A stretch of DNA of 64,000 bases from DASSNU01 sp035701265 (GCA_035701265.1 DASSNU010000015.1:1-64000); one strand, 5' to 3'; positions 41,680-51,056 are shown, counted from the first letter of the stretch. Notes: a model not told the origin generated them from the letters alone. Translations and numbers: made by a program.

Positions 41680-43295
41680 GGCGCGTGGCGATCCTGCTGC
41701 TTCTGTATGTGGGGGTACAGCTCATCGAGCCGCTCCGGACCGTGGCGCGTGCGGTGGGGGACGGCGGTCTGCTCGCGCCGGCGGGCGTAGCGGGGCGCGT
41801 GGCGGTGGACGCCGGGAGCGCGAGCGTGGCACTACTTGCCTTCGGCTTCCTGATTCTGGCGGCGTATACCGTCGGCGAGCTGGCGGGGATGGCGAATCTC
41901 CCCAAGATCACCGGTTATCTCTTTGCCGGGCTGATCTTCGGTCCGTCGTTGCTGGGTGTGGTGCCTGCGGCCGCGGTGGATGCGCTGGCGCCCGTGAACC
42001 GGCTCGCGATCGCGCTCATCGCCTTCCTGGCCGGCGCCGAGCTGCAGTGGCGGGAGCTGGCGCAGCGGTGGCGAACCGTGCTGGGGATGCTCACCGCGGA
42101 GCTCGCACTGGCGTTCGTGCTGATCGTGGCGACGCTGGTCGCGCTGCAGCAGTACGTGAGCTTCCTGCGCGGCGGCAATCTCACCGAGGTCGTGGCGTTG
42201 AGCGCGTTGTTCGGGGCGGTGGCGATCGTGCACTCCCCCGCGGTGACGATGGCGCTCCTGTCCGAGACAGGCGCGCGTGGGCCGGTGGCGCGCACCACGT
42301 TGAGCATCGTGCTCGTGGCGGACGTGGTGGTGGTGCTGCTCTTCAGCAGTGCGCTGGCGCTCACGCGGGCGCTCGTGCCGGGGCACGAGACGAGCGCCGG
42401 CCTGTCGGCCGGGGTGGTGGCGTGGGGGATCGGCGGCTCCGTGCTCGTTGGGGCGGCGCTGGGGGCGGGCGTTGCGCTGTACATGCGATTCGTACAGCGG
42501 GAGCTCTTGCTCTTCGCGATCGTGGTGGCGTTCCTCGGTGCGGAGATCGCGCGGATCGCGCACGTGGAGGAATTGCTGACGTTGCTCGTGGCCGGTTTCG
42601 TGACCGAGAACGTGACGCGATACGGGGGACGGGAGCTGCTGGCGGCGATGGAGCGGTCGGCGGCGCCGGTGTTCGTGGTGTTCTTCGCCCTGGCGGGCGC
42701 GTACATCCGGCTCGATCTGCTCGTTGCGCTGTGGCCCATTGCACTCGCGGTGGTCCTGGCGCGCGCGCTCGGAATCTGGGGCGGGAGCCGGGCGGGCGCG
42801 GCGTGGGCGATGGGGCGGGCCGCGGCGCGGAGCGGTCGGGATCCGCGCGACGCTCGACGCGAGGAACGCGGTGAGCCCGGGCACGAGGTCGTGCCGCACG
42901 ACGCGGCGGACGTTGCGGCGGACGTTGCGGCGCGCGATGCGGCGCGCGATGCGGGGGCGGCCAGTGGAGCGAACTCCGCGGTTGCACCCGACGGTCGGCT
43001 CGTACGTGACAACGTCTGGCTCGGGCTTATCTCGCAGGCGGGGGTGGCGATCGGGCTTACGACCATCATCGCGAGCAGCTACCCGGAGCGTGGTGAGCAG
43101 ATGCGCACACTGCTCCTCTCTGTGATCGCCATCAACACCGTGGTTGGCCAGATCCTGTTCCGATTCGCGCTCGTGCGGAGCGGCGAGGTGCGAGACGGGC
43201 GCGAAGATGCAGCAGCCACCACGCGCGCCGGCGTGGCCCGCGGGGCAGGTGTCGGTGGCGCGGTGAGCGGCGGAGAGGCGAGGCACACGAACTGA
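41676..43295 (+). CDS. CPA2-family cation/proton antiporter, second of a pair
   Basis: A 539-residue protein, with about thirteen helices. ITGYLFAGLIFGPSLLGVV is a clear Kef-type block, LIAFLAGAELQWRELAQRWR follows, and VALSALFGAVAIVHSPAVT and SIVLVADVVVVLLFSSALAL correspond to the ion-pathway helices; the D in LVADV is a good candidate for the transport site. A hydrophilic insert of about 70 residues before the last helices is rich in Asp, Ala and Arg in short repeats. The ATG was chosen for the overlap with the previous gene. No regulatory RCK domain is present. Confidence 0.87.
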   Translation: MRRVAILLLLYVGVQLIEPLRTVARAVGDGGLLAPAGVAGRVAVDAGSASVALLAFGFLILAAYTVGELAGMANLPKITGYLFAGLIFGPSLLGVVPAAAVDALAPVNRLAIALIAFLAGAELQWRELAQRWRTVLGMLTAELALAFVLIVATLVALQQYVSFLRGGNLTEVVALSALFGAVAIVHSPAVTMALLSETGARGPVARTTLSIVLVADVVVVLLFSSALALTRALVPGHETSAGLSAGVVAWGIGGSVLVGAALGAGVALYMRFVQRELLLFAIVVAFLGAEIARIAHVEELLTLLVAGFVTENVTRYGGRELLAAMERSAAPVFVVFFALAGAYIRLDLLVALWPIALAVVLARALGIWGGSRAGAAWAMGRAAARSGRDPRDARREERGEPGHEVVPHDAADVAADVAARDAARDAGAASGANSAVAPDGRLVRDNVWLGLISQAGVAIGLTTIIASSYPERGEQMRTLLLSVIAINTVVGQILFRFALVRSGEVRDGREDAAATTRAGVARGAGVGGAVSGGEARHTN

Positions 43296-43421
43296 GGCGG
43301 CGACCAACCTCCGAGATCACGGAATCGACTATTGCCGGCGCCGCTTGGGCGGGCGCGGGCGCATGTGTGGTGGGCGGCCACGAGCTCCGGACGCCGCCGG
43401 AGGCAGGCTCATTCCGCACAC

Positions 43422-44737
43422 CATCATGAGATGTTCGCGTTCGGTGTTGGTGACCTGCCTGGGTCGACGCATTGCCGCTGCCACCGCGCCGGCGCTCGCA
43501 CGACCGCCGGCATGCAACGCGTCACATTCCGAGAGCGGGAAGCGACCAATGTGGGGATGCCGCCACGGCTCCTGCCAGAAGTCGTTCTGCAGCCGTCTCC
43601 GAAATCACGTCGCGGTGACGCTCGAGGAAGCCGTGCAGCGCGAGATAGTGCGGCAGGTAGCGTGACGCGACGCTGTGGAATCGCGCCATCCAGGTCCGAA
43701 GTTCACGTGCGATCGCCCAGACGGCGGCACCACTCACGGCTGGCGGGGTTCTGTCACCTCCCGCGGGCAGCGGAGAGCCTGTCATCTCGTACCGATTCCG
43801 CCACGACACGCCGAGTTTGCGGCTGAGCGCGGGGCCGAGGCGTGGATGTGTCACCCAGAGAACTGCCGGCATGCGGAGCGATTGCGCGAGGAGCTCGGCC
43901 ACGCTGGCCGGTGTGAGGCTGACTGGCACCGCAGGTGTGTACGAGAGCAGGTGTGCACGCGTATCGGCGGCGAACAGTACGGGCACCTGGCCTTCTGCGT
44001 GGACTCGTCTTGTGGGCGGAAGCACGCGACGTCGTGGCGGGCGATTCAGTCGGCGTGCGCCCTTGAGCGAGTGGGGGACATGCACAAGGAGGACGCCCGC
44101 TTGTCCCACGAGTTCAACTGGCGAAGCTCGCCGCGCCGCCGCCCACGACGACAGGAGGCGATGTCGCCACCGGAATACCGTCGACGTGGCGACACCTAGC
44201 CTTCGAGCGGTGTAGCGGATCGAACGTCCTGCCAGCAGGCAGCTCGCGTGCGGCCCCCAGCGCTCGGGACGGCGCGTGCGCCACATCGGCGTGCGGGTGA
44301 GATCGTTAAACGTTCGCCCGCATCCGCCGACGCATCTGAAGCGCTGATGCCGTGCCGCGCCGTATCGACCCCAACGCGCCACGCGGGCCGACCCACAATG
44401 CGGGCAACGGACGCCCACGGGCCAGCGGACGGCGCGCAGCGTCGGGCGGGACGGTGTGGATACGAACCTCAGCCGGAATAGGTCGCCGACGTCGGTCAGG
44501 AACTGGGCTGTCGAGAAGTCGAGCGCGGGCTGCCGGCTATCGAACGAGGCACAGCACGGAGGGCGGAAGGATGCGGCAGCGCGGATGAGGTCCGGATCAT
44601 CGATCCTGAATGCGGCGCACACGGGTAGCTCCGGTGGGTGGGATCGACATGGTAAGGCTGGCGCCGCACCACACCGGCATCAGTACAAGGCGACGGGTAT
44701 CACCACCGCCCACACTCAACGCGAACATCTCGCGATG
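43422..44737. mobile_element. IS1595-like insertion sequence, probably decayed
   Basis: Inverted repeats of 20 bases flank the transposase-like gene: CATCATGAGATGTTCGCGTT at the left (43422-43441) and, read inward from the right end (44737-44718), CATCGCGAGATGTTCGCGTT, 18 of 20 identical. The span of 1.3 kb fits an IS1595-type element with one gene. No target-site duplication could be seen outside the repeats, and the encoded transposase lacks catalytic residues, so the element is old or no longer mobile. Confidence 0.7.
43522..44622 (-). CDS. IS1595-like transposase homologue lacking catalytic motif
   Basis: A 366-residue protein. The N-terminal zinc ribbon is clear, VRCPHCGSARVARWG then RFRCVGGCGRTFNDLTRTPM, and a helix-turn-helix follows (SIRYTARRLGVATSTVFRWR). 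In the DDE domain, where relatives have VEVDETY before a KG block, this protein reads VELVGQAGVLLVHVPHSLKG, so the first catalytic Asp-Glu is missing; later acidic positions are also unclear. The frame is nevertheless open throughout. It is either a decaying transposase or a DNA-binding protein derived from one. The GTG start has GGAG eight bases upstream. Confidence 0.75.
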   Translation of the reverse strand: MCAAFRIDDPDLIRAAASFRPPCCASFDSRQPALDFSTAQFLTDVGDLFRLRFVSTPSRPTLRAVRWPVGVRCPHCGSARVARWGRYGAARHQRFRCVGGCGRTFNDLTRTPMWRTRRPERWGPHASCLLAGRSIRYTARRLGVATSTVFRWRHRLLSSWAAARRASPVELVGQAGVLLVHVPHSLKGARRLNRPPRRRVLPPTRRVHAEGQVPVLFAADTRAHLLSYTPAVPVSLTPASVAELLAQSLRMPAVLWVTHPRLGPALSRKLGVSWRNRYEMTGSPLPAGGDRTPPAVSGAAVWAIARELRTWMARFHSVASRYLPHYLALHGFLERHRDVISETAAERLLAGAVAASPHWSLPALGM

Positions 44738-45408
44738 TAGCCACCGGCAGCCCCCCTCGGACGGTGGGAGGAGCGCGGCTCGCGCCACCGCTCGGGATCC
44801 CGCGACCAAGCGGTAGCACCACCTGCTCGGTCGCTCGGCACTCGTCGGGAGACGCCGTAGATTGCCCCGCTCGGGTTCTCGCGACCGCCAATCTGTGGCG
44901 CGCTACCCACACCGGAGCGCCGCTCCGCGACAACCGAGTGTCCACTTCGGCCACCCACACCACGGCGACAGACAGACAGTCGGATCTCTCCGCCGCCATA
45001 CGTGCCGCAACGTGTTCTCGCGATGGGGATTACGCGCCCACACTCATTGTCACACCTTTATGCCATCATCGTCACTCGGATGCACGTTAATTGCACGAAG
45101 ACCGCGTCCGCCTTGCGGGAAAGGGTCGCGTCCCTGACGCCGCAGAGCTTGCTGGGAACACGGAAACGTGCGGGATGCGTCATCCTGTAGCCGATGCCGA
45201 TCCGCTGAAGGCCGGCACGACCACGAGGTAACCGTGCGCGCGGCGGCGCCTGGTAGTGCCTGGCACGCCAACGTCGTCAGCAACCCCGCAGGTGCCAGTC
45301 ACCGTTGCTCTCTCTAACCAGGTCATGCGCGACGACCGCCAGCACACGAGCACCTTGCACGAGCGGCCACCGCACGCGCGGACCTCCACGTCGCCCACAC
45401 CGTCGCCC
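44738..45408. other. Intergenic region upstream of the second glycan operon
   Basis: About 670 bases with no supported gene. The part at 45040-45100 is AT-richer (TTGTCACACC, CACGTTAATTGC) and is the likeliest place for the operon promoter, but no proper -35/-10 pair was found. The frame of the first glycosyltransferase stays open back to 45256. Confidence 0.4.
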
Positions 45409-46647
45409 ATGGTGGGCGCGCCCGGCCCCATCCCACCCTTCCCGGCCTTCCGCGGCGCCACGCGCCGGATCGCCCTCGTCGCCCCGCAGCCGTTCTATCA
45501 GGACCGCGGAACGCCGATCGCCGTGCGCCAGCTTCTCGCAGCGCTCGCGCAACTCGGTCACGAGGTGGACGTGATCACCTATCCGATAGGACGGTCGGTC
45601 GACTTCCCAGGGGTTCGATACATCCGGTGCGCCAACCCGCTCGGCTTCGGCGGCGTGCCCGTGGGATTCTCCTTCCGCAAGCTCGTGCTCGACGTCCCGA
45701 TCGCCACGACGCTTCGGCGCCAGCTCGCCACGCAGCCGTACGACCTGATTCACGCCGTGGAGGAGGCGGCGTTTCCCGCCGTCGTCCTCGGTCGCCGCCA
45801 CAAGGTGCCGGTCATCTACGACATGCAGTCGAGCCTCCCGGAGCAGCTCGTCAAACATGCGGCTCTCCGAAACGGCCCCGCCCAGGCGATGCTGCACGCG
45901 TGCGAGCGGTGGCTCCTGCGTCGGGCAGACGCGGTGGTGAGCAGCAAGGGGCTCGCGTCGCGCGTGCGTCGGATGGTCCCGGAGGCACGCGTGCACGAGT
46001 GGCGCTACGCCAGCGAGATCACCGACGTCGCACCGCGCGTGATCCAGGCGGAACGGCGCGCGCTCGGCATCCCGGATGGCGCATCGATCGTGCTCTACTC
46101 CGGCACATTCGAGCCGTACCAGGGGCTCCCCGATCTACTGCGTGCCGTACCCGGGGTCCTCGCGGCATGTCCCTCGGCGCGCGTGGTGCTGGTGGGCGCG
46201 GAGGGTGAGGCGGGGACGACGGTGCGCGAGCTCGCCCGCACGCTCGGCGTGAGCGACCAGGTGCTCATCCTCTCCCGCCAGCCGCGCGAGCGCATGCCGA
46301 TCTTCCACACGATGGCGGACGTGCTCGTCTCCGCACGACGCTACGGCGGCAACCTCCCACTCAAGATCTTCGATTATCTCGCAGCGGGACGCCCGATCGT
46401 CGCGACGGACATCCCGACGCACCGCACGCTGCTGGACGAGAGTCGCGCGCTCCTCGTATCCCCCAACTCGGAGGAGCTGTGCCGCGCCATCGTCCGCCTC
46501 CTCACCGACCGGGATGAGGCCGCGCGCCTGGCGGCCGCGGCGCGCTCCTACGCACAGGAGCACCTCGGCTGGCGTGCATTCGTGCAGTCGGTGGACGAGC
46601 TGGTCGCCACCGTCTGCGACTCCGCCCCGCCGCGCGCACGGCGGTGA
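45409..46647 (+). CDS. GT4 family glycosyltransferase
   Basis: A 412-residue GT-B transferase, first gene of the plus-strand glycan operon. RRIALVAPQPFYQDRGTPIA is the acceptor-side N-terminus, VIYDMQSSLPEQLVKH a conserved block, IVLYSGTFEPYQGLPDLLRA the donor-domain opening and FDYLAAGRPIVATDIPTHRT the E/D-type donor motif region. It would add an early sugar to the lipid-linked chain. The start is uncertain: ATG codons at 45256, 45325 and 45409 are all in frame and none has a ribosome site; the last gives the most family-like N-terminus. Confidence 0.88.
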   Translation: MVGAPGPIPPFPAFRGATRRIALVAPQPFYQDRGTPIAVRQLLAALAQLGHEVDVITYPIGRSVDFPGVRYIRCANPLGFGGVPVGFSFRKLVLDVPIATTLRRQLATQPYDLIHAVEEAAFPAVVLGRRHKVPVIYDMQSSLPEQLVKHAALRNGPAQAMLHACERWLLRRADAVVSSKGLASRVRRMVPEARVHEWRYASEITDVAPRVIQAERRALGIPDGASIVLYSGTFEPYQGLPDLLRAVPGVLAACPSARVVLVGAEGEAGTTVRELARTLGVSDQVLILSRQPRERMPIFHTMADVLVSARRYGGNLPLKIFDYLAAGRPIVATDIPTHRTLLDESRALLVSPNSEELCRAIVRLLTDRDEAARLAAAARSYAQEHLGWRAFVQSVDELVATVCDSAPPRARR

Positions 46648-47918
46648 GCACGCGCATGTCCGCTCCCACGCGAGGGGCGCTCGCATCACGCGAGAACTCC
46701 GAACCGCGCGACAAACCCGAGTCGCGCGACAACTCCGAGTCGCACAACAACTCCGAGTCGCGCGCCAGCCACGAGTCGCAGGACGCACTCCAGTCGCCCG
46801 GCGCCGCCGCCACGATGATCGTCTCGGTCATCATCCCCGCGCGCAACGAAGCGGCAGCGATCGCCGGCGTGGTACACGCGGTCCGCGCGCAGCAGCTCGG
46901 CGCGCACACGGAGATCGAGGTGATCGTGGTGGACGACGGCTCCTCCGACGACACCGCCGAGCGCGCGGCCGCCGCAGGGGCACGCGTCGTTCGTCGCGGC
47001 GAGAGCGAAGGCAATCCCGCAGCGGCACGCAACGCAGGCGCGCGCGCGGCACGCGGCGACCCGCTGGTCTTCCTGGATGCCGACTGCACTCCCGCACCGG
47101 GCTGGCTCGACGCGCTGTTGTCCGGACACGCGCGCGGCGCGGCGGTGGTGGGCGGCGCGCTCGAGATGGCGCCCGGACTGCCGATCACCGCGCGCTGCGA
47201 CTACTACGCCACCAGCACGCAGCAGCACGCACGGCGGCCGGCGGGGAGGGTCGTGAGCCAGTCGCCCGCCAGCCTGAGCGTCCGGCGCGACGCGTTCTTC
47301 GCCACGTGCGGCTTCATCGAACGGCACCCGGTCGCCGACGGCCACGAAGAGTTGGCGTGGCAGGGTGCGCTCACCCGCGCCGGCGAGCAGATCATCTTCG
47401 AGCCGCGCGCGGTCGCCTATCACCGGAACCGCGCCGGCCTCGCGCACCTGCTCCGCCGGAGCTATCGCTGGGGATACAGCAGCATCGAGGCGAAAGCGCT
47501 CTCGGGCGCGGCGCGCGTGGCGACACTCTACCGCCACCCGCGGCTCCTCGTCGCCGCCGCGCTGCCGCTCAGTGCCGCACACACGCTCCACGCGCTCACG
47601 AGCTGGATGCGCGCGGGACGCGTGGAGCCGCTCGTTCTCGCGCCAGGGATCCTCGCCGCGCGCATCGCGTACGCGTGCGGCATGATGATCGGCGGCATCC
47701 GCTGGCTTCGCCGCACCGAACGCAGCAGCGCCGAACGCAGCAGCGCCGAACGCACCAGCCCCGAACGCACCAGCGCCAGGCGCACCGGCGCCGAACACGC
47801 GTCCACCGGGCTCGCGCGCGCCGAGTACACGCGCGCCGAGTACACGAGCACCGACGGCACACGCGCGGAACAGTCGGGCGCCGATGCGTCGGGCGACGAC
47901 CGCCCACGCTGGCGATGA
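46644..47918 (+). CDS. GT2 family glycosyltransferase with repetitive charged ends
   Basis: A 424-residue GT-A transferase. The catalytic domain runs from MIVSVIIPARNEAAAIAG (near 58) through IEVIVVDDGSSDDTAERA and PLVFLDADCTPAPGW to FIERHPVADGHEELAWQG. A hydrophobic C-terminal stretch (about 300-350) suggests membrane association. Both ends are unusual: residues 16-52 come from 18-base tandem repeats (ENSEPRDKPESRDNSESH) and residues from about 355 from 15-base repeats (ERSSAERSSAERTSPERT). The GTG start overlaps the previous stop (GTGA). The function of the tails is unknown; they look disordered. Confidence 0.87.
   Translation: MSTRMSAPTRGALASRENSEPRDKPESRDNSESHNNSESRASHESQDALQSPGAAATMIVSVIIPARNEAAAIAGVVHAVRAQQLGAHTEIEVIVVDDGSSDDTAERAAAAGARVVRRGESEGNPAAARNAGARAARGDPLVFLDADCTPAPGWLDALLSGHARGAAVVGGALEMAPGLPITARCDYYATSTQQHARRPAGRVVSQSPASLSVRRDAFFATCGFIERHPVADGHEELAWQGALTRAGEQIIFEPRAVAYHRNRAGLAHLLRRSYRWGYSSIEAKALSGAARVATLYRHPRLLVAAALPLSAAHTLHALTSWMRAGRVEPLVLAPGILAARIAYACGMMIGGIRWLRRTERSSAERSSAERTSPERTSARRTGAEHASTGLARAEYTRAEYTSTDGTRAEQSGADASGDDRPRWR
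46689..46796. repeat. 18-bp in-frame tandem repeat, six units
   Basis: Six consecutive 18-base units similar to CGCGACAACTCCGAGTCG in the 5' part of the GT2 gene, encoding a Ser/Glu/Arg/Asn-rich segment. The unit is a multiple of three, so gain or loss keeps the frame. Confidence 0.85.
47721..47795. repeat. 15-bp in-frame tandem repeat, five units
   Basis: Five 15-base units similar to CGCAGCAGCGCCGAA near the 3' end of the same GT2 gene, encoding R-S-S-A-E-like repeats; two further 15-base copies (GCGCGCCGAGTACAC) follow shortly after. Confidence 0.85.
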
Positions 47919-48988
47919 CGTCGACGAGCAGTCACACACCTCCCCTCCCCACCGTCACGGCCGTCGTGTGCACGCACGACCGCCCCGCGCTGCTCCGGCG
48001 CGCGCTGTCGTCACTCCTGTCGCAGCGTCTGCCCGCGACGGAGATTCTCGTGGTGGACAACGCGCCCAGCTCCGACGCGACGCGCAACCTGGTGCACGGG
48101 GAATTTCCCGCCGTACGCTACGAGCACGAGCCGGTTCCCGGGCTGGACTTCGCGCGCAACCGCGCGCTCCACGCCGCCACGAGCGACGTGGTGGCCTTTC
48201 TGGACGACGATGCCGCAGCGGACGCGGGGTGGGTGGAGGCGCTCGCGCACGTGATGCGCGATCCGCACGTCGGGATGTGCACGGGGCGGGTGGAAGCGCT
48301 CGCGACCGACACCGAAGCGCAGCGGCTGTTCGAGGAGAACGGCGGTTTCTCGCGCGGGATGGAGCGGCGCCGTCTCCCCGCACAGGCGGGACTCGCGCTC
48401 GCCACGTGGCGCGCCGCCGGCCGCGGTGCGAGCTCCGGCGCCACGTCGCGGGCGGCGCGCCTGCTGCCGGTGCCGCTCATCGCGTGCGCGTTCGACGTGG
48501 GCGCGGGGTGCAGCATGGCGGTCCGTCGCACGGTCGCGGTCGCGCTCGGCGGGTTCGACGAGGCGCTCGACCTGGGCGACGCGCTCCCCGGCGGCGGCGA
48601 TCACGACATGCTCTGGCGCATGCTCGAGGCGGGGCACGAGGTGGTCTACGAGCCGGCAGCGCTGGCGTGGCACGAGCATCGGCGCGAGATGGAAGGCGTG
48701 GCGGCGCAGATCGCCGGACAGCAGCGCGCGATGGTCGCGTTGCTCACCAAGTGTCTCGTCACCGCGCGCGGGAGGCGCCGCGCCAGCGTGGCGGCGTATC
48801 TTGGGTGGCGGCTGGTGAAACCGGGGGCGCGGCTCATCCGTCGCGCGGCGGGACGCGACCCGCTTCCCGCGTGGCTGTTGGCGCGCACCTGGCGTGCGTG
48901 CTGGCGCGGCATTCTGGAGTACCCGCGAGCGCGGCGGATCGCGATGGAGCGCACGACGCGAGCATGGAACCAGACAGCCTCTCAGTGA
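47915..48988 (+). CDS. GT2 family glycosyltransferase
   Basis: A 357-residue GT-A transferase. TVTAVVCTHDRPALLRRALS is the first strand, EILVVDNAPSSDATRNLV the nucleotide loop, VVAFLDDDAAADAGWVEAL the metal-binding DxD, and AVALGGFDEALDLGDALPGG with GGDHDMLWRMLEAGHEVVYE the acceptor side with catalytic Asp. EMEGVAAQIAGQQRAMVALL suggests an amphipathic C-terminal membrane segment. The ATG overlaps the previous stop (ATGA). It closely resembles the next gene, and the set looks like a family expanded by duplication. Confidence 0.9.
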   Translation: MTSTSSHTPPLPTVTAVVCTHDRPALLRRALSSLLSQRLPATEILVVDNAPSSDATRNLVHGEFPAVRYEHEPVPGLDFARNRALHAATSDVVAFLDDDAAADAGWVEALAHVMRDPHVGMCTGRVEALATDTEAQRLFEENGGFSRGMERRRLPAQAGLALATWRAAGRGASSGATSRAARLLPVPLIACAFDVGAGCSMAVRRTVAVALGGFDEALDLGDALPGGGDHDMLWRMLEAGHEVVYEPAALAWHEHRREMEGVAAQIAGQQRAMVALLTKCLVTARGRRRASVAAYLGWRLVKPGARLIRRAAGRDPLPAWLLARTWRACWRGILEYPRARRIAMERTTRAWNQTASQ

Positions 48989-49932
48989 TCATCTGCACGC
49001 ACGAGCGTGCGGACGACCTCGCGCGCTGTCTCGACGCGCTGGCACGACAGACCGTGCCGCCGCTCGAGATCGTGGTCGTCGACAACGCGCCACGCACCGG
49101 TGAGACGCGTGCGGTGGTGGAGCGCGCCGCGTCGAGCCAGAGCGCGGTGCGTTACGTCGTGGAGCCGCGCGCGGGGCTCAACCGCGCGCGGAACGCGGGC
49201 GTCGCCGCGACTGCGGGCGCGCTGGTGGCGTTCACCGACGACGATGCCGTACCCGCGCCCGACTGGGGGGCGGTCCTCCAGGAACGATTGCGTGACCCCG
49301 CGCTGGCGGGCGTCGCCGGCCCCATGCTCCCGCTCGAATTGGAGACGGAGGCACAGCAGATGTTCGAGCGGTATCTGGGCGGTCCGGCCGGCCGGCGCGA
49401 GCAGGAGCGAGCGCGCGCCTTCGGCGGGGACTTCGCCCCCGCGTGGGCGGGGAAGGTGGGCGCGGGCGCGAACATGGCGTTCCGGCGCGCGGCGCTCGAG
49501 CGCGTGGGCGCGTTCGACGAGGCGTTCGATGCGGGCACGCTCACGCGGAGCGGCGGGGACACGGAGATGTTCGGGCGCCTCCTCACCGCCGGCTTCACGC
49601 TCGCCTACGAGCCGCGCGCGCGCGTGTGGCACCGGCATCGCCGCACGATGGCCGAGCTGCGCTCGCAGCTCTTCGGCTATGGCGTGGGGGTGTTCGCCTA
49701 CTGGACGCTGCGCGTGGTGGAGTACGACGAGCGCGAGGCGCTGCGGTCGGCGCTGGCCACGCTGCGCGCGCACGTGGCGCGGCGCCTGGTCCGTGCGCTC
49801 CAGGGACACGACGGCGATGTGCCGCCGGAGCTGGTGCTGGCCGAACTGGCCGGATGCTTCTATGGTCCGGTGGCGTACTTCCGCGAGCGGCGACGCGCGG
49901 GTGCGCACCCCGGGCCGGACGCGCGACGATGA
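48964..49932 (+). CDS. GT2 family glycosyltransferase
   Basis: A 322-residue GT-A transferase. LSVIICTHERADDLARCLDA, LEIVVVDNAPRTGETRAVVE, LVAFTDDDAVPAPDWGAV and AFDEAFDAGTLTRSGGDTEM form the canonical order of nucleotide loop, DxD and acceptor motifs. RVWHRHRRTMAELRSQLFGY is a block shared with the enzymes encoded at 53.4 and 54.7 kb, which also have WHRHRRT or WHHHRAT, so these are close paralogues. It overlaps the previous gene by 25 bases and the next by ATGA. Confidence 0.9.
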   Translation: MEPDSLSVIICTHERADDLARCLDALARQTVPPLEIVVVDNAPRTGETRAVVERAASSQSAVRYVVEPRAGLNRARNAGVAATAGALVAFTDDDAVPAPDWGAVLQERLRDPALAGVAGPMLPLELETEAQQMFERYLGGPAGRREQERARAFGGDFAPAWAGKVGAGANMAFRRAALERVGAFDEAFDAGTLTRSGGDTEMFGRLLTAGFTLAYEPRARVWHRHRRTMAELRSQLFGYGVGVFAYWTLRVVEYDEREALRSALATLRAHVARRLVRALQGHDGDVPPELVLAELAGCFYGPVAYFRERRRAGAHPGPDARR

Positions 49933-51056
49933 GCGAGCTCGACATCAGCATCGTGATCCCCACCCGCGCGCGCGCGGAGATCCTGCGCGACACGCTCGGC
50001 GCGCTCGCGCGCCAGCACTGCGATCCCGCGCGGATGGAGGTGATCGTCGTGATGGATGGCGCCTGCGCCGACACGCGCGCCATGGTGGAGACGCTCCGCG
50101 CGCGCTTTCCGTCGTCGCTCACCCTGCTGGAGCAGCCGCGCGCCGGGCAGGGCGCGGCACGTAACCGCGGGATGACGGCGGCACGCGCGGACATCGTGCT
50201 GCTCCTGGACGATGACATCCTGGCGGAGCCGCAGCTCGTGCGCGAGCACACGCGCCATCACGTCGCCGGAAAGGACATGATCGTGACCGGCAACCTGCCG
50301 GTGGAGGACGTCGCCGGGGCGGGGGCACATCACCGCGCCACGCGCGACTGGTGGGCCGGAGAGCTGCGCGCGCGCGCCCTGCCGGATCATCGCTTCACCC
50401 TTCGTGACTTCGTCACCGGCAACGTGTCCTTTCCTCGGGCGCGGCTGCTGGCGCTGGGCGGGTTCGATCCCATGTTTTCCGGCTACGGACGCGAAGACTA
50501 CGAGGCGGGCTACCGCCTGCTGCGCGCCGGGCTGCCCATGGTGCACGAGCCACGCGCCGCGGGGTTGCACCGCTATCGCAAGGCGCCGCTGGAATGGCTG
50601 CGGCAGACCTACAGTCAGGGACGGGCCGACGTGCTGTTCGCGCGCAAGCATCCGGAGATCGTGCAGGACGTGATGGGGCTCTCTCCCTTTCCCGCCGTGT
50701 CGTGGATCGCACGGTCCATCGCCGCGCAGGAGCGTCGCGTGCTCGCGCTCAACGCGGAGGGCGGCCCGCAGTGGCAGCGCGCAGCGGGGATCGTGCAGGC
50801 GGCGCACTACTGGCGCGGCGTGCGCTCCGAAGCGCACGGGCGGCGCGAGCTGTCGTGGCTCATTCGTGCGCAGCACGCCGCCCTGCGCGCGGCGGGGCGC
50901 GACCTGGGTGCGCGCCGGCGCTTCCTGGCCGCGCTCCTCCTCGTGACCGCGCGAAAGCGCGCATCCGTCTCCGAAAGGCACGCCGCCGCAAACACGGACC
51001 GCGCGGCACCCGCCGCGGCTGGCGGAGCCGCGGCTACTACGGAGCCCCGGCCATGA
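49929..51056 (+). CDS. GT2 family glycosyltransferase
   Basis: A 375-residue GT-A transferase. LDISIVIPTRARAEILRDTL, MEVIVVMDGACADTRAMVET, IVLLLDDDILAEPQLVREH and FVTGNVSFPRARLLALGGFD are the main motifs, followed by YGREDYEAGYRLLRAG with the catalytic ED pair. The C-terminal third is basic and may attach to the membrane. It resembles the first half of the double-headed enzyme at 54.7 kb (both have a DFVTGNVSF or DVVSGNLSL block). It overlaps the exporter permease gene by ATGA. Confidence 0.9.
   Translation: MSELDISIVIPTRARAEILRDTLGALARQHCDPARMEVIVVMDGACADTRAMVETLRARFPSSLTLLEQPRAGQGAARNRGMTAARADIVLLLDDDILAEPQLVREHTRHHVAGKDMIVTGNLPVEDVAGAGAHHRATRDWWAGELRARALPDHRFTLRDFVTGNVSFPRARLLALGGFDPMFSGYGREDYEAGYRLLRAGLPMVHEPRAAGLHRYRKAPLEWLRQTYSQGRADVLFARKHPEIVQDVMGLSPFPAVSWIARSIAAQERRVLALNAEGGPQWQRAAGIVQAAHYWRGVRSEAHGRRELSWLIRAQHAALRAAGRDLGARRRFLAALLLVTARKRASVSERHAAANTDRAAPAAAGGAAATTEPRP

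Noticed and set aside
43329..43517. A 62-codon passenger gene at the left end of the IS
   Set aside because: It runs through the terminal inverted repeat and has no family resemblance or ribosome site.
44764..45090. A 108-codon open frame between the IS and the second glycan operon
   Set aside because: No motif, no ribosome site and mixed low-complexity composition; treated as intergenic.
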